A DNA stretch of 64,000 bases from Streptomyces graminofaciens (GCF_030294945.1 NZ_AP018448.1:6850001-6914000); one strand, 5' to 3'. Counted from the first letter of the stretch, positions 16,900-26,188 are shown. Notes: generated from the letters alone by a model not told the origin. Program-made: numbers and translations.

Positions 16900-17775
16900 T
16901 CAGACCTGCCAGCCGTAGTTCAGCAGCTTCTTCGCGTCGACCGCGCGGTTGTCGATCGTCGAGGACGCGAGGACCGTGCCGATGAGGGTCTTGCCGTTGC
17001 GGGTGGCGGCGAAGACCAGGCAGAACTTGGACTCCGGGCCCGAGCCGGTCTTCACACCGATGGTGCCGCTGTAGGAGCCCAGCAGCGGGTTGGTGTTGGT
17101 CCATGCGCCCATCGTGCGGGTGGCGCCGGTCTTCGTGATCGTCTTCGCCGTGTACGACTTCGTCTTCACGACCGCCTTGAAGTTGCCGTTCTTCATCGCG
17201 GCGCTGGCGAGCTTCGTCAGGTCCTTGGCCGTCGAGTAGTTGTTGCCGTTGCCGATGCCGTCGAACGAGTCGAAGTGCGTGTTCGTCAGGCCGAGGCTGC
17301 TGGCCTTCTTGTTCATCTTGGAGATGAACGACTTCACGCGGGCGGATCGGGTCGAGCCCGAGCCGTACGTGTCGGCCAGCGCGTACGCCGCGTCGCAGCC
17401 GGACGGCAGCATCAACCCGTACAGCAGCTGACGGACGGTGACCTTGTCGCCGACGATCAGCTTGGCGTTGGAGGCGTAGTTGTTGGCGACGATGTAGTCG
17501 CTGTACGCCTTCTGGATCGTGACCTTCTTGTCCAGGTTCAGGTTCGACTGGCTGAGCACGACCAGCGCGGTCATGATCTTGGTGGTCGAGCCGGTGGAGA
17601 GCTTCTTCGTCGAGTTCTTGGTGAACAGGCTCTTGCCCGAGCCGTTGTTCATCACGTAGCCGCCGACGGCGGTGATCGTCGGCTTCGCGACGGCGGCCTG
17701 CGCCGGCGCGGAGCCGAGGACTCCGGTGGCGATCATCGCGCCGGTGGTCACGACGACAGCGGCGGCTCTGCGCAC
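16900..17775 (-). CDS. Secreted D-Ala-D-Ala transpeptidase/carboxypeptidase, Streptomyces K15 type
   Basis: A 291-residue precursor of a low-mass penicillin-binding protein. From GTG 17775 (AAGGG upstream) it begins with a compact signal peptide (MRRAAAVVVTTGAMIATGVLGSAPAQA), with cleavage after residue 27. The active-site motifs are STTK (63-66), SGC in MLPSGCDAAYAL (where most PBPs have SxN) and KTGS. SGC and the 291-residue length match what I recall of the Streptomyces K15 DD-transpeptidase, and the surrounding sequence is very similar. It acts on peptidoglycan stem peptides outside the cell. A longer frame to 17937 exists but would bury the signal peptide. Confidence 0.92.
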   Translation of the reverse strand: MRRAAAVVVTTGAMIATGVLGSAPAQAAVAKPTITAVGGYVMNNGSGKSLFTKNSTKKLSTGSTTKIMTALVVLSQSNLNLDKKVTIQKAYSDYIVANNYASNAKLIVGDKVTVRQLLYGLMLPSGCDAAYALADTYGSGSTRSARVKSFISKMNKKASSLGLTNTHFDSFDGIGNGNNYSTAKDLTKLASAAMKNGNFKAVVKTKSYTAKTITKTGATRTMGAWTNTNPLLGSYSGTIGVKTGSGPESKFCLVFAATRNGKTLIGTVLASSTIDNRAVDAKKLLNYGWQV

Positions 17776-18038
17776 TCGTACACCCTTTATGGCGGTAATC
17801 AAGTTCAGTACCCCGATTGCGTCAAATGTCTGAAGAGTGCGGCCTTTTGAGCGCTGCCGCGCGGGCATGGCAGGGCCGCTTCTCGTGTGACAAGTGAGTA
17901 GCACAAAAGGTTGTGCTGTAGGTGAGGAGGGGGTCAATTCAGGTCCCGTTGACAGCGCCCGGACAGATATGAGGGGGCGTTCGTCCCGAATCGTGGACCA
18001 GGACGGTCATGCGTACGTGTTGTATCTATGCTGTCGGC

Positions 18039-18725
18039 ATGCCTTCAGCAGCGCCGACCACCACTCCCTCGGCCTCCCCGGCCGCCGTGAAACAGCCCCC
18101 CGCCGCCGACCGGGTCTACGCGCACGTCAAACAAGGGGTTCTGGAGCGCCGCTACGAGGGCGGCACGCTGCTCACCGAGGGCGAACTGGCCGAGGCCGTC
18201 GGGGTGTCCCGGACCCCCGTGCGGGAGGCGCTGCTGCGGCTGGAGGTCGAAGGGCTGATCAAGCTCTATCCGAAGAAGGGCGCCCTGGTGCTGCCCGTCT
18301 CCGCGCAGGAGATCGCCGACGTCGTCGAGACCCGGCAGCTGGTGGAGGAGCACGCGGTCCGCAAGACGGTTCCGGCCTCGCCGCAGCTCATCGCGCGACT
18401 GGAGGGCCTCCTGGCGCAGCAGAAGGCGCAGGCCGCCGCCGGTGATCTGGCGGGCGCCGCGGTGACCGACCGCTGCTTCCACGCCGAGATCGTCCGCAGC
18501 GGCGGGAACGAGATCCTCTCCCGCCTCTACGACCAGCTCCGCGACCGGCAGTTGCGCATGGGCGTCGCCGTGATGCACGCCCACCCCGACCGGATCACCA
18601 AGACGCTCACCGAGCACGAGGAGATCCTCCAGGCGTTGCGCGCGGGTGACGCGGAGGCGGCCGTGGCACTGGTCCACCGGCACGTGAACTGGTTCTCCAA
18701 CCTGGCGCGGGGGGAGGTCCGTTGA
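18039..18725 (+). CDS. GntR-family transcriptional regulator, FadR/FCD type
   Basis: A 228-residue regulator. The N-terminal winged helix (about 22-85) contains GTLLTEGELAEAVGVSRTPVREALLRLEVEGLIKLYPKKGALV, the GntR signature. The C-terminal helical FCD ligand domain has the metal-binding-type residues in VVETRQLVEEHAV and later His residues. ATG 18039 is preferred over 18009: TATGCT lies six bases upstream and could be a -10 box for leaderless expression. Its stop overlaps the start of the MFS gene, so it very likely controls that transporter. The effector is unknown. Confidence 0.88.
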   Translation: MPSAAPTTTPSASPAAVKQPPAADRVYAHVKQGVLERRYEGGTLLTEGELAEAVGVSRTPVREALLRLEVEGLIKLYPKKGALVLPVSAQEIADVVETRQLVEEHAVRKTVPASPQLIARLEGLLAQQKAQAAAGDLAGAAVTDRCFHAEIVRSGGNEILSRLYDQLRDRQLRMGVAVMHAHPDRITKTLTEHEEILQALRAGDAEAAVALVHRHVNWFSNLARGEVR

Positions 18726-20035
18726 GCCGCGCCGCCATATCCTCGGCCGGTTCGATCCCGGGGGACCCGCCCGGCGGCCGCCGCGCCCTCGCCGTCTGGG
18801 GCATCGGCGTCTCGGTCTACTTCGTCGCCGTCATCTTCCGCACGTCGCTGGGCGTGGCCGGTCTCGACGCGGCGGACCGCTTCCACGTCGGCGCCTCGGC
18901 CCTGTCCACCTTCTCCATCCTCCAACTGCTGGTCTACGCCGGCATGCAGATCCCCGTCGGCCTGCTCGTCGACCGGCTCGGCACCAAGAAGGTGCTGGCC
19001 ATCGGCACCCTGTTGTTCACGGCCGGGCAGGTCGGCTTCGCGCTGTCGGCGTCGTACGGCACAGCCCTGGCCTCGCGGGCGCTGCTGGGCTGCGGCGACG
19101 CGATGACGTTCATCAGCGTGCTGCGGCTGGGCAGCCGCTGGTTCCCGGCCCGGCGCGGCCCGCTGGTCGCGCAGTTCGCGGGGCTGGTGGGCATGGCGGG
19201 CAACCTGGTCTCGACGCTGATGCTGGCCCGGCTGCTGCACGGAGTGGGCTGGACGGCGGCGTTCGCGGGCAGCTCGGTCGCCGGTGCCGTCGTCCTCGTA
19301 CTGGTGCTGCTGTTCCTGAAGGACCACCCGGAGGGGCACGAGCCGGAGCCGTTCCCGCATCAGGGAGCGGCGTACGTACGGCGGCAGATCGCGGCGTCCT
19401 GGCGGGAGCCGGGGACGCGGCTCGGCCTGTGGGTGCACTTCACGACGCAGTTCCCGGCGATGGTGTTCCTGCTGCTGTGGGGGCTGCCGTTCCTGGTCGA
19501 GGCGCAGGGGCTGAGCCGGGGCACGGCCGGCGAGCTGCTCACCCTCGTCGTGCTGTCCAACATGGTCGTCGGACTGGTGTACGGGCAGATCGTGGCCCGG
19601 CACCACCGGGCGCGGCTGCCGCTGGCGCTCGGCACGGTCCTCGCGACGGCGGCGGTCTGGGCGGCCACGCTGGTGTACCCGGGCGAGCACGCGCCGATGT
19701 GGCTGCTGATCGTCCTGTGCTCGGTGCTCGGCGCCTGTGGCCCGGCGTCGATGCTGGGCTTCGACTTCGCCCGCCCCGCGAACCCGCCGGAGCGTCAGGG
19801 CACGGCCTCCGGAATCACCAACATGGGCGGTTTCGTCGCCTCGATGACGACGCTGCTCGCGGTCGGTGTGCTCCTGGACGTCACCGGTGACGACTACCGG
19901 ATCGCCTTCTCCTTCGTCTTCCTCCTCCAGGCCCTCGGCCTGACCCAGATCCTCCGGCTGCGCGGTCGGGCGGCCCGCAGGGAGCGGGAGCGGCTGGTGG
20001 CGAGCCGGGTGGAGACGGTGCACGTACCGGCGTGA
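18722..20035 (+). CDS. Major facilitator superfamily transporter
   Basis: A 437-residue protein with twelve predicted membrane helices. The MFS motif A-like loop GLLVDRLGTKKVLAIG lies between helices 2 and 3. Other recognisable stretches are TFISVLRLGSRWFPARRGPLVAQF and, late in the protein, GTASGITNMGGFVASM. The start is TTG 18722, supported by GGGGAGG at 18711-18717 and by a 4-base overlap with the GntR stop (TTGA). The substrate is unknown; coupling to a FadR-type regulator suggests uptake of an organic anion or sugar acid. Confidence 0.88.
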   Translation: MSRAAISSAGSIPGDPPGGRRALAVWGIGVSVYFVAVIFRTSLGVAGLDAADRFHVGASALSTFSILQLLVYAGMQIPVGLLVDRLGTKKVLAIGTLLFTAGQVGFALSASYGTALASRALLGCGDAMTFISVLRLGSRWFPARRGPLVAQFAGLVGMAGNLVSTLMLARLLHGVGWTAAFAGSSVAGAVVLVLVLLFLKDHPEGHEPEPFPHQGAAYVRRQIAASWREPGTRLGLWVHFTTQFPAMVFLLLWGLPFLVEAQGLSRGTAGELLTLVVLSNMVVGLVYGQIVARHHRARLPLALGTVLATAAVWAATLVYPGEHAPMWLLIVLCSVLGACGPASMLGFDFARPANPPERQGTASGITNMGGFVASMTTLLAVGVLLDVTGDDYRIAFSFVFLLQALGLTQILRLRGRAARRERERLVASRVETVHVPA

Positions 20036-20153
20036 GCGCGGCGGGCGGAGTTGGCGACATGGGGGCTGGCGACGCGCGGGGCTGGCGACGCGTGGGCGTG
20101 AGCGCGGCGGGTGGCCTGCGCGGCCACCCCGAATGCCGGCGCCCGGGACGGAG

Positions 20154-20978
20154 TTACAACGTCACCGCGAACTTGTGCAGGATCGCCGCGATCAGCTGCG
20201 GATCGCCCTCGGCCTTGACGCGGTCGGCGACGGCATCGGCGGTGACGCGGCCGCAGGCCAGCCGGACGTAGGTCTCCCAGTCCAGGGTGATGGTGGCGGC
20301 GGGACCGAGGGCCGGGGCGGTCTCCAGGGTGCCGCGGCCCCCCATGTCGACGCGGACGGTACGGAGGAACTCCACGGGACCGGAGACGTCGAAGACGACG
20401 GCCGAGCTGCGCGGGGCGCGCGCGTCCTCGGCGACGACCTTCGGCAGGGCGGACAGCAGCTCGTCACGGACGACGAGCGCGCCCGGCGAGTCCAGGTTCC
20501 CCGGCTGCCCGAGCGCGGCGCGCAGGTCCTGCTCGTGGACCCACACGTCGAACGCGCGGTTGCGCATGGCCCGTTCGAGGGTCACTTCCGTGCCGAGCGG
20601 GCCGCGCACGAGGTGGCCCGGGTCCCGCGACTCGTTCCGCAGCTGGCGGTTGCGGCGGATGATCGTGTACTCCAGCTCCGACGTCATCTCCGGCGCCGTG
20701 TGGTGGCGGCGGGCGTCGACCTGCATCTCCATGTACCGCTGGTGTTCGTTGCGTACGTGGTACAGGTCGCGCGGGAGGGTGTGGATCGGGCGCGGGTCGC
20801 CGAGCATCTCGCAGTCGAGCCCGATCACATGCGACACCACGTCACGCACCGACCAGCCGGGGCATGGCGTCCGCCTGTTCCACTCGCCCTCCACGAGCGG
20901 CGTCACCAGCTCGGATATCGCGTCCACGGAGTGGCTCCAGGCGTCGGCGTAGGGCTGAAGAGTGGGATGCAGACTCAC
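20154..20978 (-). CDS. Mycothiol-dependent maleylpyruvate isomerase family protein (DinB-like fold)
   Basis: A 274-residue protein. The N-terminal part (WSHSVDAISELVTPLVEGEWNRRTPCPGWSVRDVVSHVIGLDCEMLG) is the MDMPI/DinB four-helix pattern, with the metal-ligand His in DVVSHVIG. A further His/Asp set occurs in FDVWVHEQDLRAALG. A C-terminal SCP2-like domain follows (about 190-274). Family members use mycothiol for isomerisation or detoxification in actinobacteria. GTG 20978 has GAGGGG about 10 bases upstream. The frame continues to 21251 through low-complexity sequence, which I exclude. Confidence 0.78.
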   Translation of the reverse strand: MSLHPTLQPYADAWSHSVDAISELVTPLVEGEWNRRTPCPGWSVRDVVSHVIGLDCEMLGDPRPIHTLPRDLYHVRNEHQRYMEMQVDARRHHTAPEMTSELEYTIIRRNRQLRNESRDPGHLVRGPLGTEVTLERAMRNRAFDVWVHEQDLRAALGQPGNLDSPGALVVRDELLSALPKVVAEDARAPRSSAVVFDVSGPVEFLRTVRVDMGGRGTLETAPALGPAATITLDWETYVRLACGRVTADAVADRVKAEGDPQLIAAILHKFAVTL

Positions 20979-21234
20979 GGAACGGGACCCCTCGGGCGTT
21001 CGGTACGTGTCAGTACGGTCGGTACGTGTGGGTACGTGGGTGGCGGGTTTCAGTAGGGGCGTCGGCGTTGACGGCGATGAGTGGGCGTGAGCGTGGGGTG
21101 TGGACGTCGGCGTCGTCGGCGGTCGGTGGGTGTTGTGAAACGTTAAGTTACGCTGCTGTGAGGCACCCCGGCAGTGCTTTCGTGTGACGATCGTAGGCCC
21201 GTGTGGACGACTCGAATGCCAGGACGGTGGTAGT

Positions 21235-22029
21235 GTGCGCGCCTCGCTCATTCAGATCGGCGTAGACCAGGACGAATCCGTCGATTCGCGCAGGCTGCGC
21301 GTCGCGGGTCTCGTCCGGGAGCAGGCCGGGGCCGATCTCGTCGTCCTCCCCGAGCTGTGGACCACCGGCGCATTCGCGTTCGAATCCTTCACGGCGGAGG
21401 CCGAGCCGCTCGAAGGGCCGACGTACGAGGTGATGGCGAAGGCGGCGAGCGACGCCGGCGTCTGGCTGCACGCGGGCTCGATCCCCGAGCGGGACCCGGA
21501 GGGCCCCCTCTACAACACCTCGCTCGTCTTCTCGCCCTCCGGCGACCTCGCGGCCGCCTATCGCAAGATCCACCGCTTCGGCTTCGACAAGGGCGAGGCC
21601 GTGCTGATGGGCGCGGGGAGCGAGCTGGTGACGCTTCGGCTCCCGGAGACGACCATCGGCGTGGCCACCTGCTACGACCTGCGCTTCCCCGAGCTGTTCC
21701 GCGGCCTCGTCGACGCGGGCGCCGAGACCTTCGTGATCCCGGCGGGCTGGCCCGAGCGCCGCCGCGCCCACTGGACACTGCTGGCCAAGGCACGCGCGGT
21801 CGAGAACCAGGCGTACGTCCTCGCATGCGGAACGGCCGGTACGCACGCCGGGGTTCCGCAGGCGGGCCACTCGATCGTGGTGGACCCGTGGGGCGAGGTG
21901 CTCGCCGAGGCGGGATCGGACGAGGAGATCCTGACCGTGGACCTGGACCCGGCGAAGCCGGCGACGACGAGGGAACAGTTCCCGGCGCTGAAGGACCGGC
22001 TGCTGGGCCTGGAGACGCCGCGGCGGTGA
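21235..22029 (+). CDS. Carbon-nitrogen hydrolase (nitrilase superfamily)
   Basis: A 264-residue cytosolic amidase-type enzyme. The catalytic triad is visible: Glu in VVLPELW, Lys in AAYRKIHRFGFDKGE and Cys in GVATCYDLRFPELFR. The closing motif GTAGTHAGVPQAGHSIVVDPWGEVLAEAG is typical of the omega-amidase/Nit branch. It probably hydrolyses a small amide such as a deaminated glutathione-like or 2-oxo-acid amide; the exact substrate cannot be told. GTG 21235 is chosen because it is preceded by GGACGGTGG and starts exactly at the first beta strand (VRASLIQIGVDQ). The frame is open further upstream to 21184. Confidence 0.87.
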   Translation: MRASLIQIGVDQDESVDSRRLRVAGLVREQAGADLVVLPELWTTGAFAFESFTAEAEPLEGPTYEVMAKAASDAGVWLHAGSIPERDPEGPLYNTSLVFSPSGDLAAAYRKIHRFGFDKGEAVLMGAGSELVTLRLPETTIGVATCYDLRFPELFRGLVDAGAETFVIPAGWPERRRAHWTLLAKARAVENQAYVLACGTAGTHAGVPQAGHSIVVDPWGEVLAEAGSDEEILTVDLDPAKPATTREQFPALKDRLLGLETPRR

Positions 22030-22085
22030 GCGGCCGCGGCGCGCCCGGTGCTCGTCGTACCGCGCCTTGGCGGACCCGCCCGGCG

Positions 22086-22110
22086 CGGTAACCGGTCCAA
22101 CCGGTTACCG
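22086..22110. terminator. Terminator hairpin between convergent genes
   Basis: CGGTAACCGG (22086-22095), loop TCCAA and CCGGTTACCG (22101-22110) form a perfect 10-bp stem. A second, weaker copy (GGTAACCGG-TCCAG-CCGGTT) follows immediately at 22116-22135. Confidence 0.8.
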
Positions 22111-22154
22111 CCGGGCGGTAACCGGTCCAGCCGGTTCAGCCGGTCTGGCCGGTT

Positions 22155-22649
22155 TCAGTCCTCCCGCTCCCTCTCCGCCAGGTGGATCACGCACACCGCC
22201 ACCGCGATCAGCAGCGCCGGATCCGCGTCCTCCCGTACGACGTCGATGCCGTACGTCTCACGGATGTGCAGCCAGCGTCGGGAGACGACCGCGAGCAGGT
22301 CGCCGTCGTGCTCGATCCTGAACTCGCGGTCGACGATCCGGCCGCTGACGTCGAGTTCCGTGCCGCCGTCGGCCAGGGGCACCCGGTAGTGGTTGCGCAG
22401 CAGCGAGAGCCGCTTCCGGCGGACGGTCGCCAGCGGCCGGTCGTCCCGCTCGATCACCATCGTGTCCCGCAGGGCGAACATCTTCTGGCGGATGTCGACG
22501 AGCACGCGCCCCTGCGTGTCCTTCAGCTCGAAGGTGTCCCGCAGCCGCATGGCCTTGCCGTCGACAAGGAAGGCCTTCTCACCGTGCTCGTCCTCGATCC
22601 AGTAGTCGTCACCGATACCGAGGAGCCGCTCGCGTACGAGGAATCTCAT
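22155..22649 (-). CDS. LURP-one-related family protein
   Basis: A 164-residue protein starting MRFLVRERLLGIGDDYWIEDEHGEKAFLVDGKAMRLRDTFELKDTQGRVLVDIRQK. This is the tubby-like beta barrel pattern of the LURP1-related (DUF567) family: short beta strands alternating with charged turns, and a hydrophobic C-terminal helix (ALLIAVAVCVIHLA). Phospholipid-scramblase and tubby relatives bind phospholipids; the bacterial role is unknown. ATG 22649 overlaps the TGA of the upstream GlxA-type regulator by 4 bases, so the two are co-expressed. Confidence 0.8.
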   Translation of the reverse strand: MRFLVRERLLGIGDDYWIEDEHGEKAFLVDGKAMRLRDTFELKDTQGRVLVDIRQKMFALRDTMVIERDDRPLATVRRKRLSLLRNHYRVPLADGGTELDVSGRIVDREFRIEHDGDLLAVVSRRWLHIRETYGIDVVREDADPALLIAVAVCVIHLAERERED

Positions 22650-23635
22650 GTCGTCACCGCTTCCCCGTCGGCCGGTCCGAAACGCCGTCGGTAGGCCGAT
22701 GGGCTGAGTCCGGTCTCGCGCCGCAGCCGCGCCCGCAGATTGGCGGCGGTGCCCAGACCGCTCCGCGCCGCCACCACGTCCAGCCGTTCCTCCCCCCGCT
22801 CGATCAGCCGGCAGGCGAGCGTCACCCGTTCGCCCGTCAGCCAGGCCAGCGGTGTCGTGCCGAGCTGTGACCGGAAGCGGCGGTGCAGCGTCGCCGGCGA
22901 GACCGCCGCCCGCGCCGCCAGGTCCGCCACCGTCAACGGCTCACCGAGTCGCTCCTGCGCCCACGCCAGCAGGGGTCCGAGCGACTCGTCGGGCACGTCC
23001 GGCACCGGGCGCTCCACGAACTGCCGCTGTCCGCCGTCGCGGTGGGCCGCGAAGACGAGCCGCCGGGACACGGCGTTGGCGATCTCGGCGCCGTGGTCCC
23101 TCCGTACGACGTGCAGACCCAGGTCGAGCGCCGACGCGCTGCCCGACGCCGTGAGGATGTCGCCGTCGTCGACGAAGAGCACGTCCGGTTGGAGGCGCAC
23201 GCGCGGGAAGCGCGCCTGGAACGACTCCGCCCACATCCAGTGACAGGCCGCCCGCCGCCCGTCCAGCAGCCCCGCCTCCGCGATCGTGAACGCGCCCGAG
23301 CAGAAGCCCAGCAGACGCGCACCACGCGCGTGTGCCCGGCGTACGACGTCCAGGACCTCCGGCCGGCGCGGGGTGTCGGTGTCGGGCCGGTTCGGCACGA
23401 TCAGCGTGTCCGCGTCCTCCGCCGCCTCCAGACCGGCGATTCCGGTCAGCGTGAAGAAGCCGTCCCGCATACGGGTCAGGGGTCCCGCCGCGCAGAGGCC
23501 GAAGTCGTACAGCTCCCGGCCCAGCTCGGGGCGGCGCAGCCCGAAGACCTCGATCGCGCAGCTCATCTCGAAGGGGTTGGAATTGTCGTCCACGACGAGA
23601 ACCACCCGGTGCGGCTGAGAGGATCCTTGCGGCAT
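22646..23635 (-). CDS. GlxA-type regulator: DJ-1/PfpI domain plus AraC helix-turn-helix
   Basis: A 329-residue regulator. Residues about 10-175 form a DJ-1/PfpI-like domain, with the nucleophile elbow ARLLGFCSGAFTIAEAGLLDGRRAACHW, where Cys is in the usual position. Residues about 215-320 hold two AraC-type HTH motifs (EPLTVADLAARAAVSPATLHRRFRSQLGTTPLAWL and LDVVAARSGLGTAANLRARLRRETGLSPSAYRRRF). Relatives sense metabolites through the DJ-1-like part. It is divergent from a cupin gene 52 bases away and overlaps the LURP-one-like gene, so either could be a target. Confidence 0.9.
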   Translation of the reverse strand: MPQGSSQPHRVVLVVDDNSNPFEMSCAIEVFGLRRPELGRELYDFGLCAAGPLTRMRDGFFTLTGIAGLEAAEDADTLIVPNRPDTDTPRRPEVLDVVRRAHARGARLLGFCSGAFTIAEAGLLDGRRAACHWMWAESFQARFPRVRLQPDVLFVDDGDILTASGSASALDLGLHVVRRDHGAEIANAVSRRLVFAAHRDGGQRQFVERPVPDVPDESLGPLLAWAQERLGEPLTVADLAARAAVSPATLHRRFRSQLGTTPLAWLTGERVTLACRLIERGEERLDVVAARSGLGTAANLRARLRRETGLSPSAYRRRFGPADGEAVTT

Positions 23636-23687
23636 ATGCGATTTCTAGCACTCGCGCGCCGAGCACGGCGGCCCGGACGATGACCCC

Positions 23688-24074
23688 ATGGAACCCATCT
23701 CGCTGTCCACCGCCCTCGCCTCCTTCACCGAGCGGTGGAGCCCCCGCATCGTCACCACCGTCAACGACTACGACGTACGCGTCGCGAAGGTCGAGGGCGC
23801 ACACCTCTGGCACGTCCACGACGACACCGACGAGTTCTTCATGGTCCTGGCGGGCGAACTGCACATCTCCCTGCGGGAGACGGACGGAGAGCGGACGGTG
23901 GTGCTCCCCCAGGGTTCCGTCTTCACCGTCCCCCGAGGCACCGAGCACAAGCCGTACGCCCCCGTCCCCACCGAGATCCTCGTCCTCGAACCCACCGGCA
24001 CCTCCACGGTCGGCGACCGGCACGACGAGGTCCCGGCCCATGTGGACGCGACGACGGGACACGCGCTGACGTGA
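23688..24074 (+). CDS. Cupin-domain protein
   Basis: A 128-residue single-domain cupin. Motif 1 is HLWHVHDDTDEFFMVLAGELHISL (His-x-His with Asp and Glu ligands), and motif 2 is GSVFTVPRGTEHKPYAPVPTEILVLEP (with the fourth His). It therefore probably binds a divalent metal. The product could be an isomerase, dioxygenase or small-molecule binder. The start ATG 23688 lies 52 bases from the divergent GlxA-type regulator, which may control it. The next gene begins 30 bases downstream. Confidence 0.83.
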   Translation: MEPISLSTALASFTERWSPRIVTTVNDYDVRVAKVEGAHLWHVHDDTDEFFMVLAGELHISLRETDGERTVVLPQGSVFTVPRGTEHKPYAPVPTEILVLEPTGTSTVGDRHDEVPAHVDATTGHALT

Positions 24075-24104
24075 GTGCCGACACCGGATGGCACCCTGGA
24101 GATC

Positions 24105-25934
24105 ATGAGCGACTCCTCTCCCCGCCGCGTCCGTGTCCGCGCCCCCGAACTGGTCGGCAAGGGTGGCTGGCTGAACACGGGTGAGGTCGCGTACTCCCTC
24201 GCCGAGCTGCGGGGGAAGATCGTCGTGCTGGACTTCTGGACGTTCTGCTGCATCAACTGTCTGCACGTCCTGGACGAGCTGCGGGAGCTGGAGGAGAAGC
24301 ACCGGGACACGGTGGTCGTCGTCGGGGTGCACTCGCCGAAGTTCGCGCACGAGGCGGAGCACGCGGCGGTCGTGGACGCGGTGGAGCGGTACGGCGTGGA
24401 GCACCCGGTGCTCGACGATCCGGAGCTGGCGACCTGGAAGCAGTACGCGGTCCGGGCCTGGCCCACGCTCGTCGTGATCGACCCGGAGGGGTACGTCGTC
24501 GCCCAGCACGCGGGCGAGGGCCATGCGCACGCCATCGAGCGGCTGGTCGAGGAGCTGGAGGCCGAGCACGCGGCGAAGGGCACGCTGCGGCGCGGCGACG
24601 GGCCGTATGTGGCGCCGGAGCCCGAGCCGACCGTGCTCCGCTTCCCCGGCAAGGCGATCCTCCTGCCGGACGGGGACTTCCTGGTCAGCGACACCACCCG
24701 GCATCAGGTCGTCGAGCTGGGCGCGGACGGGGAGACCGTCGTACGGCGGATCGGGGCCGGTGAGCGTGGGTTCGTGGACGGGGCGGCTGACACCGCCTCC
24801 TTCAACGAGCCTCAGGGGCTCGCTCTGCTCGACGACGGTTCCGTGGTCGTCGCCGACACCGTGAACCACGCCCTGCGGCGGATCGACCTCGCGACCGGTG
24901 AGGTCACGACCCTCGCGGGGACCGGCCGTCAGTGGTGGCAGGGTTCGCCGACCTCCGGGCCCGCCCGCGAGACCGACCTCTCCTCCCCGTGGGACGTGGC
25001 CGTCTTCGACGGCCGGGTGTGGGTCGCCATGGCCGGCGTCCACCAGCTGTGGGCGTACGACCCGGCCGAGGGGACCGTCGCCGTCACCGCCGGGACGACG
25101 AACGAGGGGCTCGTCGACGGGCCGGGGGCCGAGGCCTGGTTCGCGCAGCCGTCGGGGCTCGCGGCGACGCCCGACCGGCTCTGGCTCGCCGACTCCGAGA
25201 CGTCCGCGCTGCGCTGGGTCGACCTGGACGGGGCGGTCCACACGGCCGTCGGCACCGGGCTCTTCGACTTCGGGCACCGCGACGGCGCCGCCGAACAGGC
25301 CCTGCTCCAGCACCCGTTGGGTGTCACGGCCCTGCCGGACGGGTCGGTCGCGGTCAGCGACACGTACAACCACGCGCTGCGCCGCTACGACCCGGCGACC
25401 GGCGAGGTGACCACGCTCGCCACCGATCTGCGGGAGCCGAGCGACGCCGTGCTCGTCGGCGACGACATCGTGGTCGTCGAGTCCGCCCGGCACCGGCTGA
25501 CCCGGCTGCGGCTGCCCGAGGAGGCGGTACGGGTCGAGGCCGTCGCCCACCGCACGCAGCGCGCGGCCACCGAGGTCGCGCCGGGGGCGCTGGAGCTGGC
25601 CGTCGTCTTCCGGGCCCCGGCGGGCCAGAAGCTCGACGAGCGCTACGGCCCGTCGACCCGGCTCCTGGTCTCCGCCACCCCGCCCGAGCTGCTGCTGGGC
25701 GGGGAGGGCGCGGACACGGCCCTGTCACGCGTCCTGGAACTGAACCCGGCCGTCCCCGAGGGCGTACTGCACGTCTCCGCCATGGCCGCGTCCTGCGACG
25801 ACGACCCGGCGAACGAGTACCCGGCCTGTCATGTTCATCAGCAGGACTGGGGCGTCCCGGTGCGCGTCACGGAGGGCGGGGCCGACCGGCTGCCGCTGGT
25901 GCTGGCGGGGATGGACGAGACGACGCCCTCGTAG
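24105..25934 (+). CDS. Thioredoxin-like plus NHL-repeat protein (NHLRC2-like)
   Basis: A 609-residue protein. Residues about 20-150 are a thioredoxin-like domain with WTFCCINCLHVLDEL; the redox pair is the Cys-Ile-Asn-Cys motif, followed by VVVVGVHSPKF. Residues about 185-470 form an NHL beta-propeller (repeated LPDGDFLVSDTTRHQVVEL and LDDGSVVVADTVNHALRRIDLATGEVTTLAGTG patterns). A C-terminal beta domain of about 130 residues ends the protein. The layout is that of human NHLRC2 and its bacterial homologues, which are cytosolic and poorly understood. There is no signal peptide. The start ATG 24105 follows GGAG at short spacing. Confidence 0.85.
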   Translation: MSDSSPRRVRVRAPELVGKGGWLNTGEVAYSLAELRGKIVVLDFWTFCCINCLHVLDELRELEEKHRDTVVVVGVHSPKFAHEAEHAAVVDAVERYGVEHPVLDDPELATWKQYAVRAWPTLVVIDPEGYVVAQHAGEGHAHAIERLVEELEAEHAAKGTLRRGDGPYVAPEPEPTVLRFPGKAILLPDGDFLVSDTTRHQVVELGADGETVVRRIGAGERGFVDGAADTASFNEPQGLALLDDGSVVVADTVNHALRRIDLATGEVTTLAGTGRQWWQGSPTSGPARETDLSSPWDVAVFDGRVWVAMAGVHQLWAYDPAEGTVAVTAGTTNEGLVDGPGAEAWFAQPSGLAATPDRLWLADSETSALRWVDLDGAVHTAVGTGLFDFGHRDGAAEQALLQHPLGVTALPDGSVAVSDTYNHALRRYDPATGEVTTLATDLREPSDAVLVGDDIVVVESARHRLTRLRLPEEAVRVEAVAHRTQRAATEVAPGALELAVVFRAPAGQKLDERYGPSTRLLVSATPPELLLGGEGADTALSRVLELNPAVPEGVLHVSAMAASCDDDPANEYPACHVHQQDWGVPVRVTEGGADRLPLVLAGMDETTPS

Positions 25935-25948
25935 GACCGGAAGGCGTT

Positions 25949-26188
25949 CTAGTACCCCTGGTATCCGTCGCGGTGGTGGTGCCGTTCCTCGTCGATGACC
26001 GGTGTCGAGGGCGGTACCACCACGCGCCTGCGCTTGGCGATGCTGGTGAAGGTCACGACGCCGATCAAGCCGACGATCATGAATATGACACCGACCAGGT
26101 CGAGGTTGACCCCCTGCATGTCCCAGTCGGTGGCGAACGTGAGGATGGCCCCCACGGCGATCAGAATGATGCACCCGCCCAGGCCCAT
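25949..26188 (-). CDS. DUF6458-family small membrane protein
   Basis: A 79-residue protein with two hydrophobic helices (GGCIILIAVGAILTFAT and LVGVIFMIVGLIGVVTFTSI) joined by WDMQGVNLDLVG. A cytosolic tail with Arg-Arg-Arg and a His-rich end (ERHHHRDGYQGY) follows. The pattern MGLGGCIILIAVGAIL...VNLDLVGVIFMIVGLIG is the DUF6458 signature of actinobacteria. Function is unknown. Confidence 0.82.
   Translation of the reverse strand: MGLGGCIILIAVGAILTFATDWDMQGVNLDLVGVIFMIVGLIGVVTFTSIAKRRRVVVPPSTPVIDEERHHHRDGYQGY

Noticed and set aside
18009..18038. An upstream ATG start for the GntR gene.
   Set aside because: It adds MRTCCIYAVG before the typical start, and a -10-like TATGCT lies just before ATG 18039, so the downstream start is more likely.
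22941..25550. A very long (869-codon) leftward open frame.
   Set aside because: It runs antisense through the GlxA, cupin and NHL genes, has Arg/Gly/Asp-rich composition typical of high-GC shadow frames, and shows no motif or ribosome site.
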